This document shows, in pieces, positions 47,922 to 60,330 of a DNA stretch of 64,000 nucleotides (position 1 is the stretch's first letter; every line of letters starts with the position of its first letter). The position numbers and the translations under genes are program-made. Location of the stretch: assembly GCA_964020085.1 (NCBI GenBank), contig CAXHUQ010000450.1:62001-126000 (forward strand). The letters run 5' to 3'. This DNA is from Micromussa lordhowensis (taxonomy: Eukaryota; Cnidaria; Anthozoa; Scleractinia; Lobophylliidae). The notes below the pieces were generated by a model. The model did not search any database. It had not been told where the DNA came from and saw only the letters and a list, made by a program, of their open reading frames with translations.

Positions 47922-50567
47922 CGAAATCTCGCACTATGCTAACCAGCCCGTTTGCTAATTAGCCCAACTTTGCGCGCGTCGCAACTTTGCAAACTAATAC
48001 CACCAAAGCACTCCTGGGGTCGGTCCGGGTCCAAATGCGAAGTATCGGAGCTGCGCAAAATCTCGCACTATCCTAATCAGCCCGGCAGATCCCCAGGCGT
48101 GGCCGGCTGGCTGACTAGTTAGCCGAGCTTGACGCGTGTCGCAACTTGGCAAACTAATGGCACCAAAGCACTCCTGGGGTCGGTCCGGGTCCACATGCAA
48201 AGTTTCGGAGCTGCGCGAAATGTCGCACTATGCTAACCAGCCCGTTTGCTAATTAGCCCAACTTTGCGCGCGTCGCAACTTTGCAAACTAATACCACCAA
48301 AGCACTCCCGGGGTCGGTCCGGGTCCAAATGCGAAGTATCGGAGCTGCGCAAAATCTCGCACTATGCTAATCAGCCCGGCAGATCCCCAGGCGTGGCCGG
48401 CTGGCTGACTAGTTAGCCGAGCTTGACGCGTGTCGCAACTTGGCAAACTAATGGCACCAAAGCACTCCTGGGGTCGGTCCGGGTCCACATGCAAAGTTTC
48501 GAAGCTGCGCGAAATCTCGCACTATGCTAACCAGCCCGTTTGCTAATTAGCCCAACTTTGCGCGCGTCGCAACTTTGCAAACTAATATCACCAAAGCACT
48601 CCCGGAGTCGGTCCGGGTCCAAATGCGAAGTATCGGAGCTGCGCAAAATCTCGCACTATGCTAATCAGCCCGGCAGATCCCCAGGCGTGGCCGGCTGGCT
48701 GACTAGTTAGCCGAGCTTGACGCGTGTCGCAACTTTGCAAACTAATGGCATCAAAGCACTCCTGGGGTCGGTCCGGGTCCACATGCAAAGTTTCGGAGCT
48801 GCGCGAAATCTCGCACTATGCTAACCAGCCCGTTTGCTAATTAGCCCAAATTTGCGCGCGTCGCAACTTTGCAAACTAATACCACCAAAGCACTCCCGGG
48901 GTCGGTCCGGGTCCAAATGCGAAGTATCGGAGCTGCGCAAAATCTCGCACTATGCTAATCAGCCCGGCAGATCCCCAGGCGTGGCCGGCTGGCTGACTAG
49001 TCAGCCGAGCTTGACGCGTGTCGCAACTTGGCAAACTAATGGCACCAAAGCACTCCTGGGGTCGGTCCGGGTCCACATGCAAAGTTTCGGAGCTGCGCGA
49101 AATCTCGCACTATGCTAACCAGCCCGTTTGCTAATTAGCCCAACTTTGCGCGCGTCGCAACTTTGCAAACTAATACCACCAAAGCACTCCCGGGGTCGGT
49201 CCGGGTCCAAATGCGAAGTATCGGAGCTGCGCAAAATCTCGCACTATGCTAATCAGCCCGGCAGATCCCCAGGCGTGGCCGGCTGGCTGACTAGTTAGCC
49301 GAGCTTGACGCGTGTCGCAACTTGGCAAACTAATGGCACCAAAGCACTCCTGGGGTCGGTCCGGGTCCACATGCAAAGTTTCGGAGCTGCGCGAAATCTC
49401 GCACTATGCTAACCAGCCCGTTTGCTAATTAGCCCAACTTTGCGCGCGTCGCAACTTTGCAAACTAATACCACCAAAGCACTCCCGGGGTCGGTCTGGGT
49501 CCAAATGCGAAGTATCGGAGCTGCGCAAAATCTCGCACTATGCTAATCAGCCCGGCAGATCCCCAGGCGTGGCCGGCTGGCTGACTAGTTAGCTGAGCTT
49601 GACGCGTGTCGCAACTTGGCAAACTAATGGCACCAAAGCACTCCTGGGGTCGGTCCGGGTCCACATGCAAAGTTTCGGAGCTGCGCGAAATCTAGCACTA
49701 TGCTAACCAGCCCGTTTGCTAATTAGCCCAACTTTGCGCGCGTCGCAACTTTGCAAACTAATACCACCAAAGAACTCCCGGGGTCGGTCCGGGTCCAAAT
49801 GCGAAGTATCGGAGCTGCGCAAAATCTCGCACTATGCTAATCAGCCCGGCAGATCCCCAGGCGTGGCCGGCTGGCTGACTAGTTAGCCGAGCTTGACGCG
49901 TGTCGCAACTTGGCAAACTAATGGCACCAAAGCACTCCTGGGGTCGGTCCGGGTCCACATGCAAAGTTTCGGAGCTGCGCGAAATCTCGCACTATGCTAA
50001 CCAGCCCGTTTGCTAATTAGCCCAACTTTGCGCGCGTCGCAACTTTGCAAACTAATACCACCAAAGCACTCCCGGGGTCGGTCCGGGTCCAAATGCGAAG
50101 TATCGGAGCTGCGCAAAATCTCGCACTATGCTAATCAGCCCGGCAGATCCCCAGGCGTGGCCGGCTGGCTGACTAGTTAGCTGAGCTTGACGCGTGTCGC
50201 AACTTGGCAAACTAATGGCACCAAAGCACTCCTGGGGTCGGTCCGGGTCCACATGCAAAGTTTCGGAGCTGCGCGAAATCTCGCACTATGCTAACCAGCC
50301 CGTTTGCTAATTAGCCCAACTTTGCGCGCGTCGCAACTTTGCAAACTAATACCACCAAAGCACTCTCGGGGTCGGTCCGGGTCCAAATGCGAAGTATCGG
50401 AGCTGCGCAAAATCTCGCACTATGCTAATCAGCCCGGCAGATCCCCAGGCGTGGCCGGCTGGCTGACTAGTTAGCCGAGCTTGACGCGTGTCGCAACTTG
50501 GCAAACTAATGGCACCAAAGCACTCCTGGGGTCAGTCCGGGTCCACATGCAAAGTTTCGTAGCTGCG
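47922..50567. repeat. 9-unit HOR, copy 3 (U164-U172, 2646 bp)
   Basis: This is the third copy, again with the same markers at all diagnostic sites. The next unit, U173, begins like a fourth copy ('CTCCTGGGGTC', 'CTATCCTAATC') but has 'ATCTAGCAC' and 'GGGTCAGTCC', so the regular block ends inside U173. Confidence 0.94.
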
Positions 50568-51155
50568 CGAAATCTCGCACTATGCTAACCAGCCCGTTTG
50601 CTAATTAGCCCAACTTTGCGCGCGTCGCAACTTTGCAAACTAATACCACCAAAGCACTCCTGGGGTCGGTCCGGGTCCAAATGCGAAGTATCGGAGCTGC
50701 GCAAAATCTAGCACTATCCTAATCAGCCCGGCAGATCCCCAGGCGTGGCCGGCTGGCTGACTAGTTAGCCGAGCTTGACGCGTGTCGCAACTTGGCAAAC
50801 TAATGGCACCAAAGCACTCCTGGGGTCAGTCCGGGTCCACATGCAAAGTTTCGGAGCTGCGCGAAATCTCGCACTATGCTAACCAGCCCGTTTGCTAATT
50901 AGCCCAACTTTGCGCGCGTCGCAACTTTGCAAACTAATACCACCAAAGCACTCCCGGGGTCGGTCCGGGTCCAAATGCGAAGTATCGGAGCTGCGCAAAA
51001 TCTCGCACTATGCTAATCAGCCCGGCAGATCCCCAGGCGTGGCCGGCTGGCTGACTAGTTAGCCGAGCTTGATGCGTGTCGCAACTTGGCAAACTAATGG
51101 CACCAAAGCACTCCTGGGGTCGGTCCGGGTCCACATGCAAAGTTTCGGAGCGGCG
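50568..51155. repeat. U173-U174, junction units
   Basis: U173 combines markers of U195 ('ATCTAGCACTATCC') and U196 ('GGGTCAGTCC' followed by an unchanged 'TTTCGGAGC'), which fits an exchange product. U174 has private changes 'CTTGATGCGTG' and 'GAGCGGCGCG'. Together they separate the 9-unit HOR from the 7-unit HOR. Confidence 0.82.
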
Positions 51156-53213
51156 CGAAATCTCGCACTATGCTAACCAGCCCGTTTGCTAATTAGCCCA
51201 ACTTTGCGCGTGTCGCAACTTTGCAAACTAATACCACCAAAGCACTCCCGGGGTCGGTCCGGGTCCAAATGCGAAGTATCGGAGCTGCGCAAAATCTCGC
51301 ACTATCCTAATCAGCCCGGCAGATCCCCAGGCGTGGCCGGCTGGCTGACTAGTTAGCCGAGCTTGACGCGTGTCGCAACTTGGCAAACTAATGGCACCAA
51401 AGCACTCCTGGGGTCGGTCCGGGTCCACATGCAAAGTTTCGGAGCTGCGCGAAATCTCGCACTATGCTAACCAGCCCGTTTGCTAATTAGCCCAACTTTG
51501 CGCGCGTCGCAACTTTGCAAACTAATATCACCAAAGCACTCCCGGAGTCGGTCCGGGGCCAAATGCGAAGTATCGGAGCTGCGCAAAATCTCGCACTATG
51601 CTAATCAGCCCGGCAGATCCCCAGGCGTGGCCGGCTGGCTGACTAGTTAGCCGAGCTTGACGCGTGTCGCAACTTGGCAAACTAATGGCACCAAAGCACT
51701 ACTGGGGTCGGTCCGGGTCCACATGCAAAGTTTCGGAGCTGCGCGAAATCTCGCACTATGCTAACCAGCCCGTTTGCTAATTAGCCCAACTTTGCGCGCG
51801 TCGCAACTTTGCAAACTAATACCACCAAAGCACTCCCGGGGTCGGTCCGGGTCCAAATGCGAAGTATCGGAGCTGCGCAAAATCTCGCACTATGCTAATC
51901 AGCCCGGCAGATCCACAGGCGTGGCCGGCTGGCTGACTAGTTAGCCGAGCTTGACACGTGTCGCAACTTGGCAAACTAATGGCACCAAAGCACTCCTGTG
52001 GTCGGTCTGGGTCCACATGCAAAGTTTCGGAGCTGCGCGAAATCTCGCACTATGCTAACCAGCCCGTTTGCTAATTAGCCCAACTTTGCGCGCGTCGCAA
52101 CTTTGCAAACTAATACCACCAAAGAACTCCAGGGGTCGGTCCGGGTCCAAATGCGAAGTATCGGAGCTGCGCAAAATCTCGCACTATGCTAATCAGCCCG
52201 GCAGATCCCCAGGCGTGGCCGGCTGGCTGACTAGTTAGCCGAGCTTGACGCGTGTCGCAACTTGGCAAACTAATGGCACCAAAGCACTCCTGGGGTCGGT
52301 CCGGGTCCACATGCAAAGTTTCGGAGCTGCGCGAAATCTCGCACTATGCTAACCAGCCCGTTTGCTAATTAGCCCAACTTTGCGCGCGTCGCAACTTTGC
52401 AAACTAATACCACCAAAGCACTCCCGGGGTCGGTCCGGGTCCAAATGCGAAGTATCTGAGCTGCGCAAAATCTCGCACTATGCTAATCAGCCCGGCAGAT
52501 CCCCAGGCGTGGCCGGCTGGCTGACTAGTTAGCCGAGCTTGACGCGTGTCGCAACTTGGCAAACTAATGGCACCAAAGCACTCCTGGGGTCAGTCCGGGT
52601 CCACATGCAAAGTTTCGTAGCTGCGCGAAATCTCGCACTATGCTAACCAGCCCGTTTGCTAATTAGCCCAACTTTGCGCGCATCGCAACTTTGCAAACTA
52701 ATACCACCAAAGCACTCCCGGGGTCGGTCCGGGTCCAAATGCGAAGTATCGGAGCTGCGCAAAATCTCGCACTATGCTAATCAGCCCGGCAGATCCCCAG
52801 GCGTGGCCGGCTGGCTGACTAGTTAGCCGAGCTTGACGCGTGTCGCAACTTGGCAAACTAATGGCACCAAAGCACTCCTGGGGTCAGTCCGGGTCCACAT
52901 GCAAAGTTTCGTAGCTGCGCGAAATCTCGCACTATGCTAACCAGCCCGTTTGCTAATTAGCCCAACTTTGCGCGCGTCGCAACTTTGGAAACTAATACAC
53001 CCAAAGCACTCCTGGGGTCGGTCCGGGTCCAAATGCGAAGTATCGGAGCTGCGCAAAATCTCGCACTATCCTAATCAGCCCGGCAGATCCCCAGGCGTGG
53101 CCGGCTGGCTGACTAGTTAGCCGAGCTTGACGCGTGTCGCAACTTGGCAAACTAATGGCACCAAAGCACTCCTGGGGTCGGTCCGGGTCCACATGCAAAG
53201 TTTCGGAGCTGCG
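51156..53213. repeat. 7-unit HOR, copy 1 (U175-U181, 2058 bp)
   Basis: Markers in order: 'CTATCCTAATC' (U175), 'CGGAGTCGGTCCGGGGCC' (U176), 'GATCCACAGGCG' with 'TTGACACGTG' and 'CTGTGGTCGGTCTGGG' (U177), 'AACTCCAGGGG' (U178), 'TTTCGTAGCTG' (ends of U179 and U180), and 'CTTTGGAAAC' with 'AATACACCCAAAG' (U181). The set recurs immediately downstream. Confidence 0.92.
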
Positions 53214-55271
53214 CGAAATGTCGCACTATGCTAACCAGCCCGTTTGCTAATTAGCCCAACTTTGCGCGCGTCGCAACTTTGCAAACTAATACCACCAAAG
53301 CACTCCCGGGGTCGGTCCGGGTCCAAATGCGAAGTATCGGAGCTGCGCAAAATCTCGCACTATCCTAATCAGCCCGGCAGATCCCCAGGCGTGGCCGGCT
53401 GGCTGACTAGTTAGCCGAGCTTGACGCGTGTCGCAACTTGGCAAACTAATGGCACCAAAGCACTCCTGGGGTCGGTCCGGGTCCACATGCAAAGTTTCGG
53501 AGCTGCGCGAAATCTCGCACTATTCTAACCAGCCCGTTTGCTAATTAGCCCAACTTTGCGCGCGTCGCAACTTTGCAAACTAATATCACCAAAGCACTCC
53601 CGGAGTCGGTCCGGGGCCAAATGCGAAGTATCGGAGCTGCGCAAAATCTCGCACTATGCTAATCAGCCCGGCAGATCCCCAGGCGTGGCCGGCTGGCTGA
53701 CTAGTTAGCCGAGCTTGACGCGTGTCGCAACTTGGCAAACTAATGGCACCAAAGCACTCCTGGGGTCGGTCCGGGTCCACATGCAAAGTTTCGGAGCTGC
53801 GCGAAATCTCGCACTATGCTAACCAGCCCGTTTGCTAATTAGCCCAACTTTGCGCGCGTCGCAACTTTGCAAACTAATACCACCAAAGCACTCCCGGGGT
53901 CGGTCCGGGTCCAAATGCGAAGTATCGGAGCTGCGCAAAATCTCGCACTATGCTAATCAGCCCGGCAGATCCACAGGCGTGGCCGGCTGGCTGACTAGTT
54001 AGCCGAGCTTGACACGTGTCGCAACTTGGCAAACTAATGGCACCAAAGCACTCCTGTGGTCGGTCTGGGTCCACATGCAAAGTTTCGGAGCTGCGCGAAA
54101 TCTCGCACTATGCTAACCAGCCCGTTTGCTAATTAGCCCAACTTTGCGCGCGTCGCAACTTTGCAAACTAATACCACCAAAGAACTCCAGGGGTCGGTCC
54201 GGGTCCAAATGCGAAGTATCGGAGCTGCGCAAAATCTCGCACTATGCTAATCAGCCCGGCAGATCCCCAGGCGTGGCCGGCTGGCTGACTAGTTAGCCGA
54301 GCTTGACGCGTGTCGCAACTTGGCAAACTAATGGCACCAAAGCACTCCTGGGGTCGGTCCGGGTCCACATGCAAAGTTTCGGAGCTGCGCGAAATCTCGC
54401 ACTATGCTAACCAGCCCGTTTGCTAATTAGCCCAACTTTGCGCGCGTCGCAACTTTGCAAACTAATACCACCAAAGCACTCCCGGGGTCGGTCCGGGTCC
54501 AAATGCGAAGTATCGGAGCTGCGCAAAATCTCGCACTATGCTAATCAGCCCGGCAGATCCCCAGGCGTGGCCGGCTGGCTGACTAGTTAGCCGAGCTTGA
54601 CGCGTGTCGCAACTTGGCAAACTAATGGCACCAAAGCACTCCTGGGGTCAGTCCGGGTCCACATGCAAAGTTTCGTAGCTGCGCGAAATCTCGCACTATG
54701 CTAACCAGCCCGTTTGCTAATTAGCCCAACTTTGCGCGCGTCGCAACTTTGCAAACTAATACCACCAAAGCACTCCCGGGGTCGGTCCGGGTCCAAATGC
54801 GAAGTATCGGAGCTGCGCAAAATCTCGCACTATGCTAATCAGCCCGGCAGATCCCCAGGCGTGGCCGGCTGGCTGACTAGTTAGCCGAGCTTGACGCGTG
54901 TCGCAACTTGGCAAACTAATGGCACCAAAGCACTCCTGGGGTCAGTCCGGGTCCACATGCAAAGTTTCGTAGCTGCGCGAAATCTCGCACTATGCTAACC
55001 AGCCCGTTTGCTAATTAGCCCAACTTTGCGCGCGTCGCAACTTTGGAAACTAATACACCCAAAGCACTCCTGGGGTCGGTCCAGGTCCAAATGCGAAGTA
55101 TCGGAGCTGCGCAAAATCTCGCACTATGCTAATCAGCCCGGCAGATCCCCAGGCGTGGCCGGCTGGCTGACTAGTTAGCCGAGCTTGACGCGTGTCGCAA
55201 CTTTGCAAACTAATGGCATCAAAGCACTCCTGGGGTCGGTCCGGGTCCACATGCAAAGTTTCGGAGCTGCG
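53214..55271. repeat. 7-unit HOR, copy 2 (U182-U188, 2058 bp)
   Basis: This copy repeats the seven-unit series. It lacks some private changes of copy 1, such as 'CACTACTGGGG' in U176 and 'GTATCTGAGC' in U179. Its last unit, U188, has 'GGTCCAGGTCC' and the second half of another type, with 'ACTTTGCAAACTAATGGCATC', so the end of the copy is a recombinant. Confidence 0.9.
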
Positions 55272-58200
55272 CGAAATCTCGCACTATGCTAACCAGCCCG
55301 TTTGCTAATTAGCCCAACTTTGCGCGCGTCGCAACTTTGCAAACTAATACCACCAAAGCACTCCCGGGGTCGGTCCGGGTCCAAATGCGAAGTATCGGAG
55401 CTGCGCAAAATCTCGCACTATGCTAATCAGCCCGGCAGATCCCCAGGCGTGGCCGGCTGGCTGACTAGTTAGCCGAGCTTGACGCGTGTCGCAACTTGGC
55501 AAACTAATGGCACCAAAGCACTCCTGGGGTCGGTCCGGGTCCACATGCAAAGTTTCGGAGCTGCGCGAAATCTCGCACTATGCTAACCAGCCCGTTTGCT
55601 AATTAGCCCAACTTTGCGCGCATCGCAACTTTGCAAACTAATACCACCAAAGCACTCCCGGGGTCGGTCCGGGTCCAAATGCGAAGTATCGGAGCTGCGC
55701 AAAATCTCGCACTATGCTAATCAGCCCGGCAGATCCCCAGGCGTGGCCGGCTGGCTGACTAGTTAGCCGAGCTTGACGCGTGTCGCAACTTGGCAAACTA
55801 ATGGCACCAAAGCACTCCTGGGGTCGGTCCGGGTCCACATGCAAAGTTTCGGAGCTGCGCAAAATCTCGCACTATGCTAACCAGCCCGTTTGCTAATTAG
55901 CCCAACTTTGCGCGCGTCGCAACTTTGCAAACTAATACCACCAAAGCACTCCCGGGGTCGGTCTGGGTCCAAATGCGAAGTATCGGAGCTGCGCAAAATC
56001 TCGCACTATGCTAATCAGCCCGGCAGATCCCCAGGCGTGGCCGGCTGGCTGACTAGTTAGCTGAGCTTGACGCGTGTCGCAACTTGGCAAACTAATGGCA
56101 CCAAAGCACTCCTGGGGTCGGTCCGGGTCCACATGCAAAGTTTCGGAGCTGCACGAAATCTAGCACTATGCTAACCAGCCCGTTTGCTAATTAGCCCAAC
56201 TTTGCGCGCGTCGCAACTTTGCAAACTAATACCACCAAAGAACTCCCGGGGTCGGTCCGGGTCCAAATGCGAAGTATCGGAGCTGCGCAAAATCTCGCAC
56301 TATGCTAATCAGCCCGGCAGATCCCCAGGCGTGGCCGGCTGGCTGACTAGTTAGCCGAGCTTGACGCGTGTCGCAACTTGGCAAACTAATGGCACCAAAG
56401 CACTCCTGGGGTCGGTCCGGGTCCACACGCAAAGTTTCGGAGCTGCGCGAAATCTCGCACTATGCTAACCAGCCCGTTTGCTAATTAGCCCAACTTTGCG
56501 CGCGTCGCAACTTTGCAAACTAATACCACCAAAGCACTCCCGGGGTCGGTCCGGGTCCAAATGCGAAGTATCGGAGCTGCGAAAAATCTCGCACTATGCT
56601 AATCAGCCCGGCAGATCCCCAGGCGTGGCCGGCTGGCTGACTAGTTAGCTGAGCTTGACGCGTGTCGCAACTTGGCAAACTAATGGCACCAAAGCACTCC
56701 TGGGGTCGGTCCGGGTCCACATGCAAAGTTTCGGAGCTGCGCGAAATCTCGCACTATGCTAACCAGCCCGTTTGCTAATTAGCCCAACTTTGCGCGCGTC
56801 GCAACTTTGCAAACTAATACCACCAAAGCACTCTCGGGGTCGGTCCGGGTCCAAATGCGAAGTATCGGAGCTGCGCAAAATCTCGCACTATGCTAATCAG
56901 CCCGGCAGATCCCCAGGCGTGGCCGGCTGGCTGACTAGTTAGCCGAGCTTGACGCGTGTCGCAACTTGGCAAACTAATGGCACCAAAGCACTCCTGGGGT
57001 CAGTCCGGGTCCACATGCAAAGTTTCGTAGCTGCGCGAAATCTCGCACTATGCTAACCAGCCCGTTTGCTAATTAGCCCAACTTTGCGCGCGTCGCAACT
57101 TTGCAAACTAATACCACCAAAGCACTCCTGGGGTCGGTCCGGGTCCAAATGCGAAGTATCGGAGCTGCGCAAAATCTAGCACTATCCTAATCAGCCCGGC
57201 AGATCCCCAGGCGTGGCCGGCTGGCTGACTAGTTAGCCGAGCTTGACGCGTGTCGCAACTTGGCAAACTAATGGCACCAAAGCACTCCTGGGGTCGGTCC
57301 GGGTCCACATGCAAAGTTTCGGAGCTGCGCGAAATCTCGCACTATGCTAACCAGCCCGTTTGCTAATTAGCCCAACTTTGCGCGCGTCGCAACTTTGCAA
57401 ACTAATACCACCAAAGCACTCCCGGGGTCGGTCCGGGTCCAAATGCGAAGTATCGGAGCTGCGCAAAATCTCGCACTATGCTAATCAGCCCGGCAGATCC
57501 CCAGGCGTGGCCGGCTGGCTGACTAGTTAGCCGAGCTTGACGCGTGTCGCAACTTGGCAAACTAATGGCACCAAAGCACTCCTGGGGTCAGTCCGGGTCC
57601 ACATGCAAAGTTTCGGAGCTGCGCGAAATCTCGCACTATGCTAACCAGCCCGTTTGCTAATTAGCCCAACTTTGCGCGCGTCGCAACTTTGCAAACTAAT
57701 ACCACCAAAGCACTCCCGGGGTCGGTCCGGGTCCAAATGCGAAGTATCGGAGCTGCGCAAAATCTCGCACTATCCTAATCAGCCCGGCAGATCCCCAGGC
57801 GTGGCCGGCTGGCTGACTAGTTAGCCGAGCTTGACGCGTGTCGCAACTTGGCAAACTAATGGCACCAAAGCACTCCTGGGGTCGGTCCGGGTCCACATGC
57901 AAAGTTTCGGAGCTGCGCGAAATCTCGCACTATGCTAACCAGCCCGTTTGCTAATTAGCCCAACTTTGCGCGCGTCGCAACTTTGCAAACTAATATCACC
58001 AAAGCACTCCCGGAGTCGGTCCGGGGCCAAATGCGAAGTATCGGAGCTGCGCAAAATCTCGCACTATGCTAATCAGCCCGGCAGATCCCCAGGCGTGGCC
58101 GGCTGGCTGACTAGTTAGCCGAGCTTGACGCGTGTCGCAACTTGGCAAACTAATGGCACCAAAGCACTCCTGTGGTCGGTCTGGGTCCACATGCAAAGTT

Positions 58201-60000
58201 TCGGAGCTGCGCGAAATCTCGCACTATGCTAACCAGCCCGTTTGCTAATTAGCCCAACTTTGCGCGCGTCGCAACTTTGCAAACTAATACCACCAAAGAA
58301 CTCCAGGGGTCGGTCCGGGTCCAAATGCAAAGTATCGGAGCTGCGCAAAATCTCGCACTATGCTAATCAGCCCGGCAGATCCCCAGGCGTGGCCGGCTGG
58401 CTGACTAGTTAGCCGAGCTTGACGCGTGTCGCAACTTGGCAAACTAATGGCACCAAAGCACTCCTGGGGTCGGTCCGGGTCCACATGCAAAGTTTCGGAG
58501 CTGCGCGAAATCTCGCACTATGCTAACCAGCCCGTTTGCTAATTAGCCCAACTTTGCGCGCGTCGCAACTTTGCAAACTAATACCACCAAAGCACTCCCG
58601 GGGTCGGTCCGGGTCGAAATGCGAAGTATCGGAGCTGCGCAAAATCTCGCACTATGCTAATCAGCCCGGCAGATTCCCAGGCGTGGCCGGCTGGCTGACT
58701 AGTTAGCCGAGCTTGATGCGTGTCGCAACTTGGCAAACTAATGGCACCAAAGCACTCCTGGGGTCAGTCCGGGTCCACATGCAAAGTTTCGTAGCTGCGC
58801 GAAATCTCGCACTATGCTAACCAGCCCGTTTGCTAATTAGCCCAACTTTGCGCGCGTCGCAACTTTGCAAACTAATACCACCAAAGCACTCCCGGGGTCG
58901 GTCCGGGTCCAAATGCGAATTATCGGAGCTGCGCAAAATCTCGCACTATGCTAATCAGCCCGGCAGATCCCCAGGCGTGGCCGGCTGGCTGACTAGTCAG
59001 CCGAGCTTGACGCGTGTCGCAACTTGGCAAACTAATGGCACCAAAGCACTCCTGGGGTCGGTCCGGGTCCACATGCAAAGTTTCGGAGCTGCGCGAAATC
59101 TCGCACTATGCTAACCAGCCCGTTTGCTAATTAGCCCAACTTTGCGCGCGTCGCAACTTTGCAAACTCATACCACCAAAAAACTCCCGGGGTCGGTCCGG
59201 GTCCAAATGCGAAGTATCGGAGCTGCGCAAAATCTCGCACTATGCTAATCAGCCCGGCAGATCCCCAGGCGTGGCCGGCTGGCTGACTAGTTAGCCGAGC
59301 TTGACGCGTGTCGCAGCTTGGCAAACTAATGGCACCAAAGCACTCCTGGGGTCGGTCCGGGTCCACATGCAAAGTTTCGGAGCTGCGCGAAATCTCGCAC
59401 TATGCTAACCAGCCCGTTTGCTAATTAGCCCAACTTTGCGCGCGTCGCAACTATGCAAACTAATACCACCAAAGCACTCCGGGGGTCGGTCCGGGTCCAA
59501 ATGCGAAGTATCGGAGCTGCGCAAAATCTCGCACTATGCTAATCAGCCCGGCAGATCCCTAGGCGTGGCCGGCTGGCTGACTAGTTAGCTGAGCTTGACG
59601 CGTGTCGCAACTTGGCAAACTAATGGCACCAAAGCACTCCTGGGGTCGGTCCGGGTCCACATGCAAAGTTTCGGAGCTGCGTGAAATCTCGCACTATGCT
59701 AACCAGCCCGTTTGCTAATTAGCCCAACTTTGCGCGCGTCGCAACTTTGCAAACTAATACCACCAAAGCACTCCCGGGGTCGGTCCGAGTCCAAATGCGA
59801 AGTATCGGAGCTGCGCAAAATCTCGCACTATGCTAATCAGCCCGGCAGATCCCCAGGCGTGGCCGGCTGGCTGACTAGTTAGCCGAGCTTGACGCGTCTC
59901 GCAACTTGGCAAACTAATGGCACCAAAGCACTCCTGGGGTCGGTCCGGGTCAACATGCAAAGTTTCGGAGCTGCGCGAAATCTCCCACTATGCTAACCAG
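55272..60000. repeat. U189 to start of U205, irregular mosaic
   Basis: No complete HOR is repeated within this stretch. U191-U197 follow the order of U169-U175 at an offset of 22 units. U198 is a hybrid of U176-type and U177-type units, followed by a U178-type unit (U199). From U200 on, most changes are private, for example 'GGGTCGAAATG', 'CAGATTCCC', 'CAAACTCATACC', 'CGCAGCTTGG', 'AACTATGCAAAC' and 'CCCTAGGCG'. The higher share of unshared changes suggests weaker homogenisation than in the centre. Confidence 0.85.
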
Positions 60001-60200
60001 NNNNNNNNNNNNNNNNNNNNNNNNNNNNNNNNNNNNNNNNNNNNNNNNNNNNNNNNNNNNNNNNNNNNNNNNNNNNNNNNNNNNNNNNNNNNNNNNNNNN
60101 NNNNNNNNNNNNNNNNNNNNNNNNNNNNNNNNNNNNNNNNNNNNNNNNNNNNNNNNNNNNNNNNNNNNNNNNNNNNNNNNNNNNNNNNNNNNNNNNNNNN
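60001..60200. other. Assembly gap of exactly 200 N
   Basis: Two hundred undetermined bases split U205 between unit positions 25 and 26. The base before the gap is position 25 and the base after it is position 26, so the repeat resumes exactly in register. The hidden sequence, if any, is therefore probably a whole number of 294-bp units. The round length suggests a fixed placeholder from scaffolding and not a measured distance. Confidence 0.98.
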
Positions 60201-60322
60201 CCCGTTTGCTAATTAGCCCAACTTTGCGCGCGTCGCAACTTTGCAAACTAATATCACCAAAGCACTCCCGGAGTCGGTCCGGGTCCAAATGCGAAGTATC
60301 GGAGCTGCGCAAAATCTCGCAC

Positions 60323-60330
60323 TATGCTAA
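60323..60330. repeat. Target-site duplication, left copy (TATGCTAA)
   Basis: This is the left copy of the 8-bp direct repeat that flanks the insertion. It is normal satellite sequence at this place in half B. The base before it is C here and G before the right copy, so the repeat is not longer than 8 bp. Confidence 0.7.

Larger units (their letters stand above)
1..60000. repeat. 294-bp satellite array, left block (U1 to start of U205)
   Basis: Head-to-tail copies of one 294-bp unit fill this stretch without interruption: 204 full units to 59975, then 25 bases of U205. All copies have the same orientation. They differ from the consensus by a few substitutions each, and the only length change is one base lost in U101. 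The consensus holds one ACTAGT and one ACGCGT site in half B and one GCGCGC in half A, so most units share the same landmarks. The array enters from beyond base 1. Satellite arrays of this kind usually form centromeric or other heterochromatin; which of these applies is inference. No gene or unrelated unique sequence is present here. Confidence 0.99.

Noticed and set aside
60001..60200. Gap as a true 200-bp length difference
   Set aside because: Satellite phase is unbroken if the N are ignored, and 200 is a round placeholder, so it should not be read as a measured distance.
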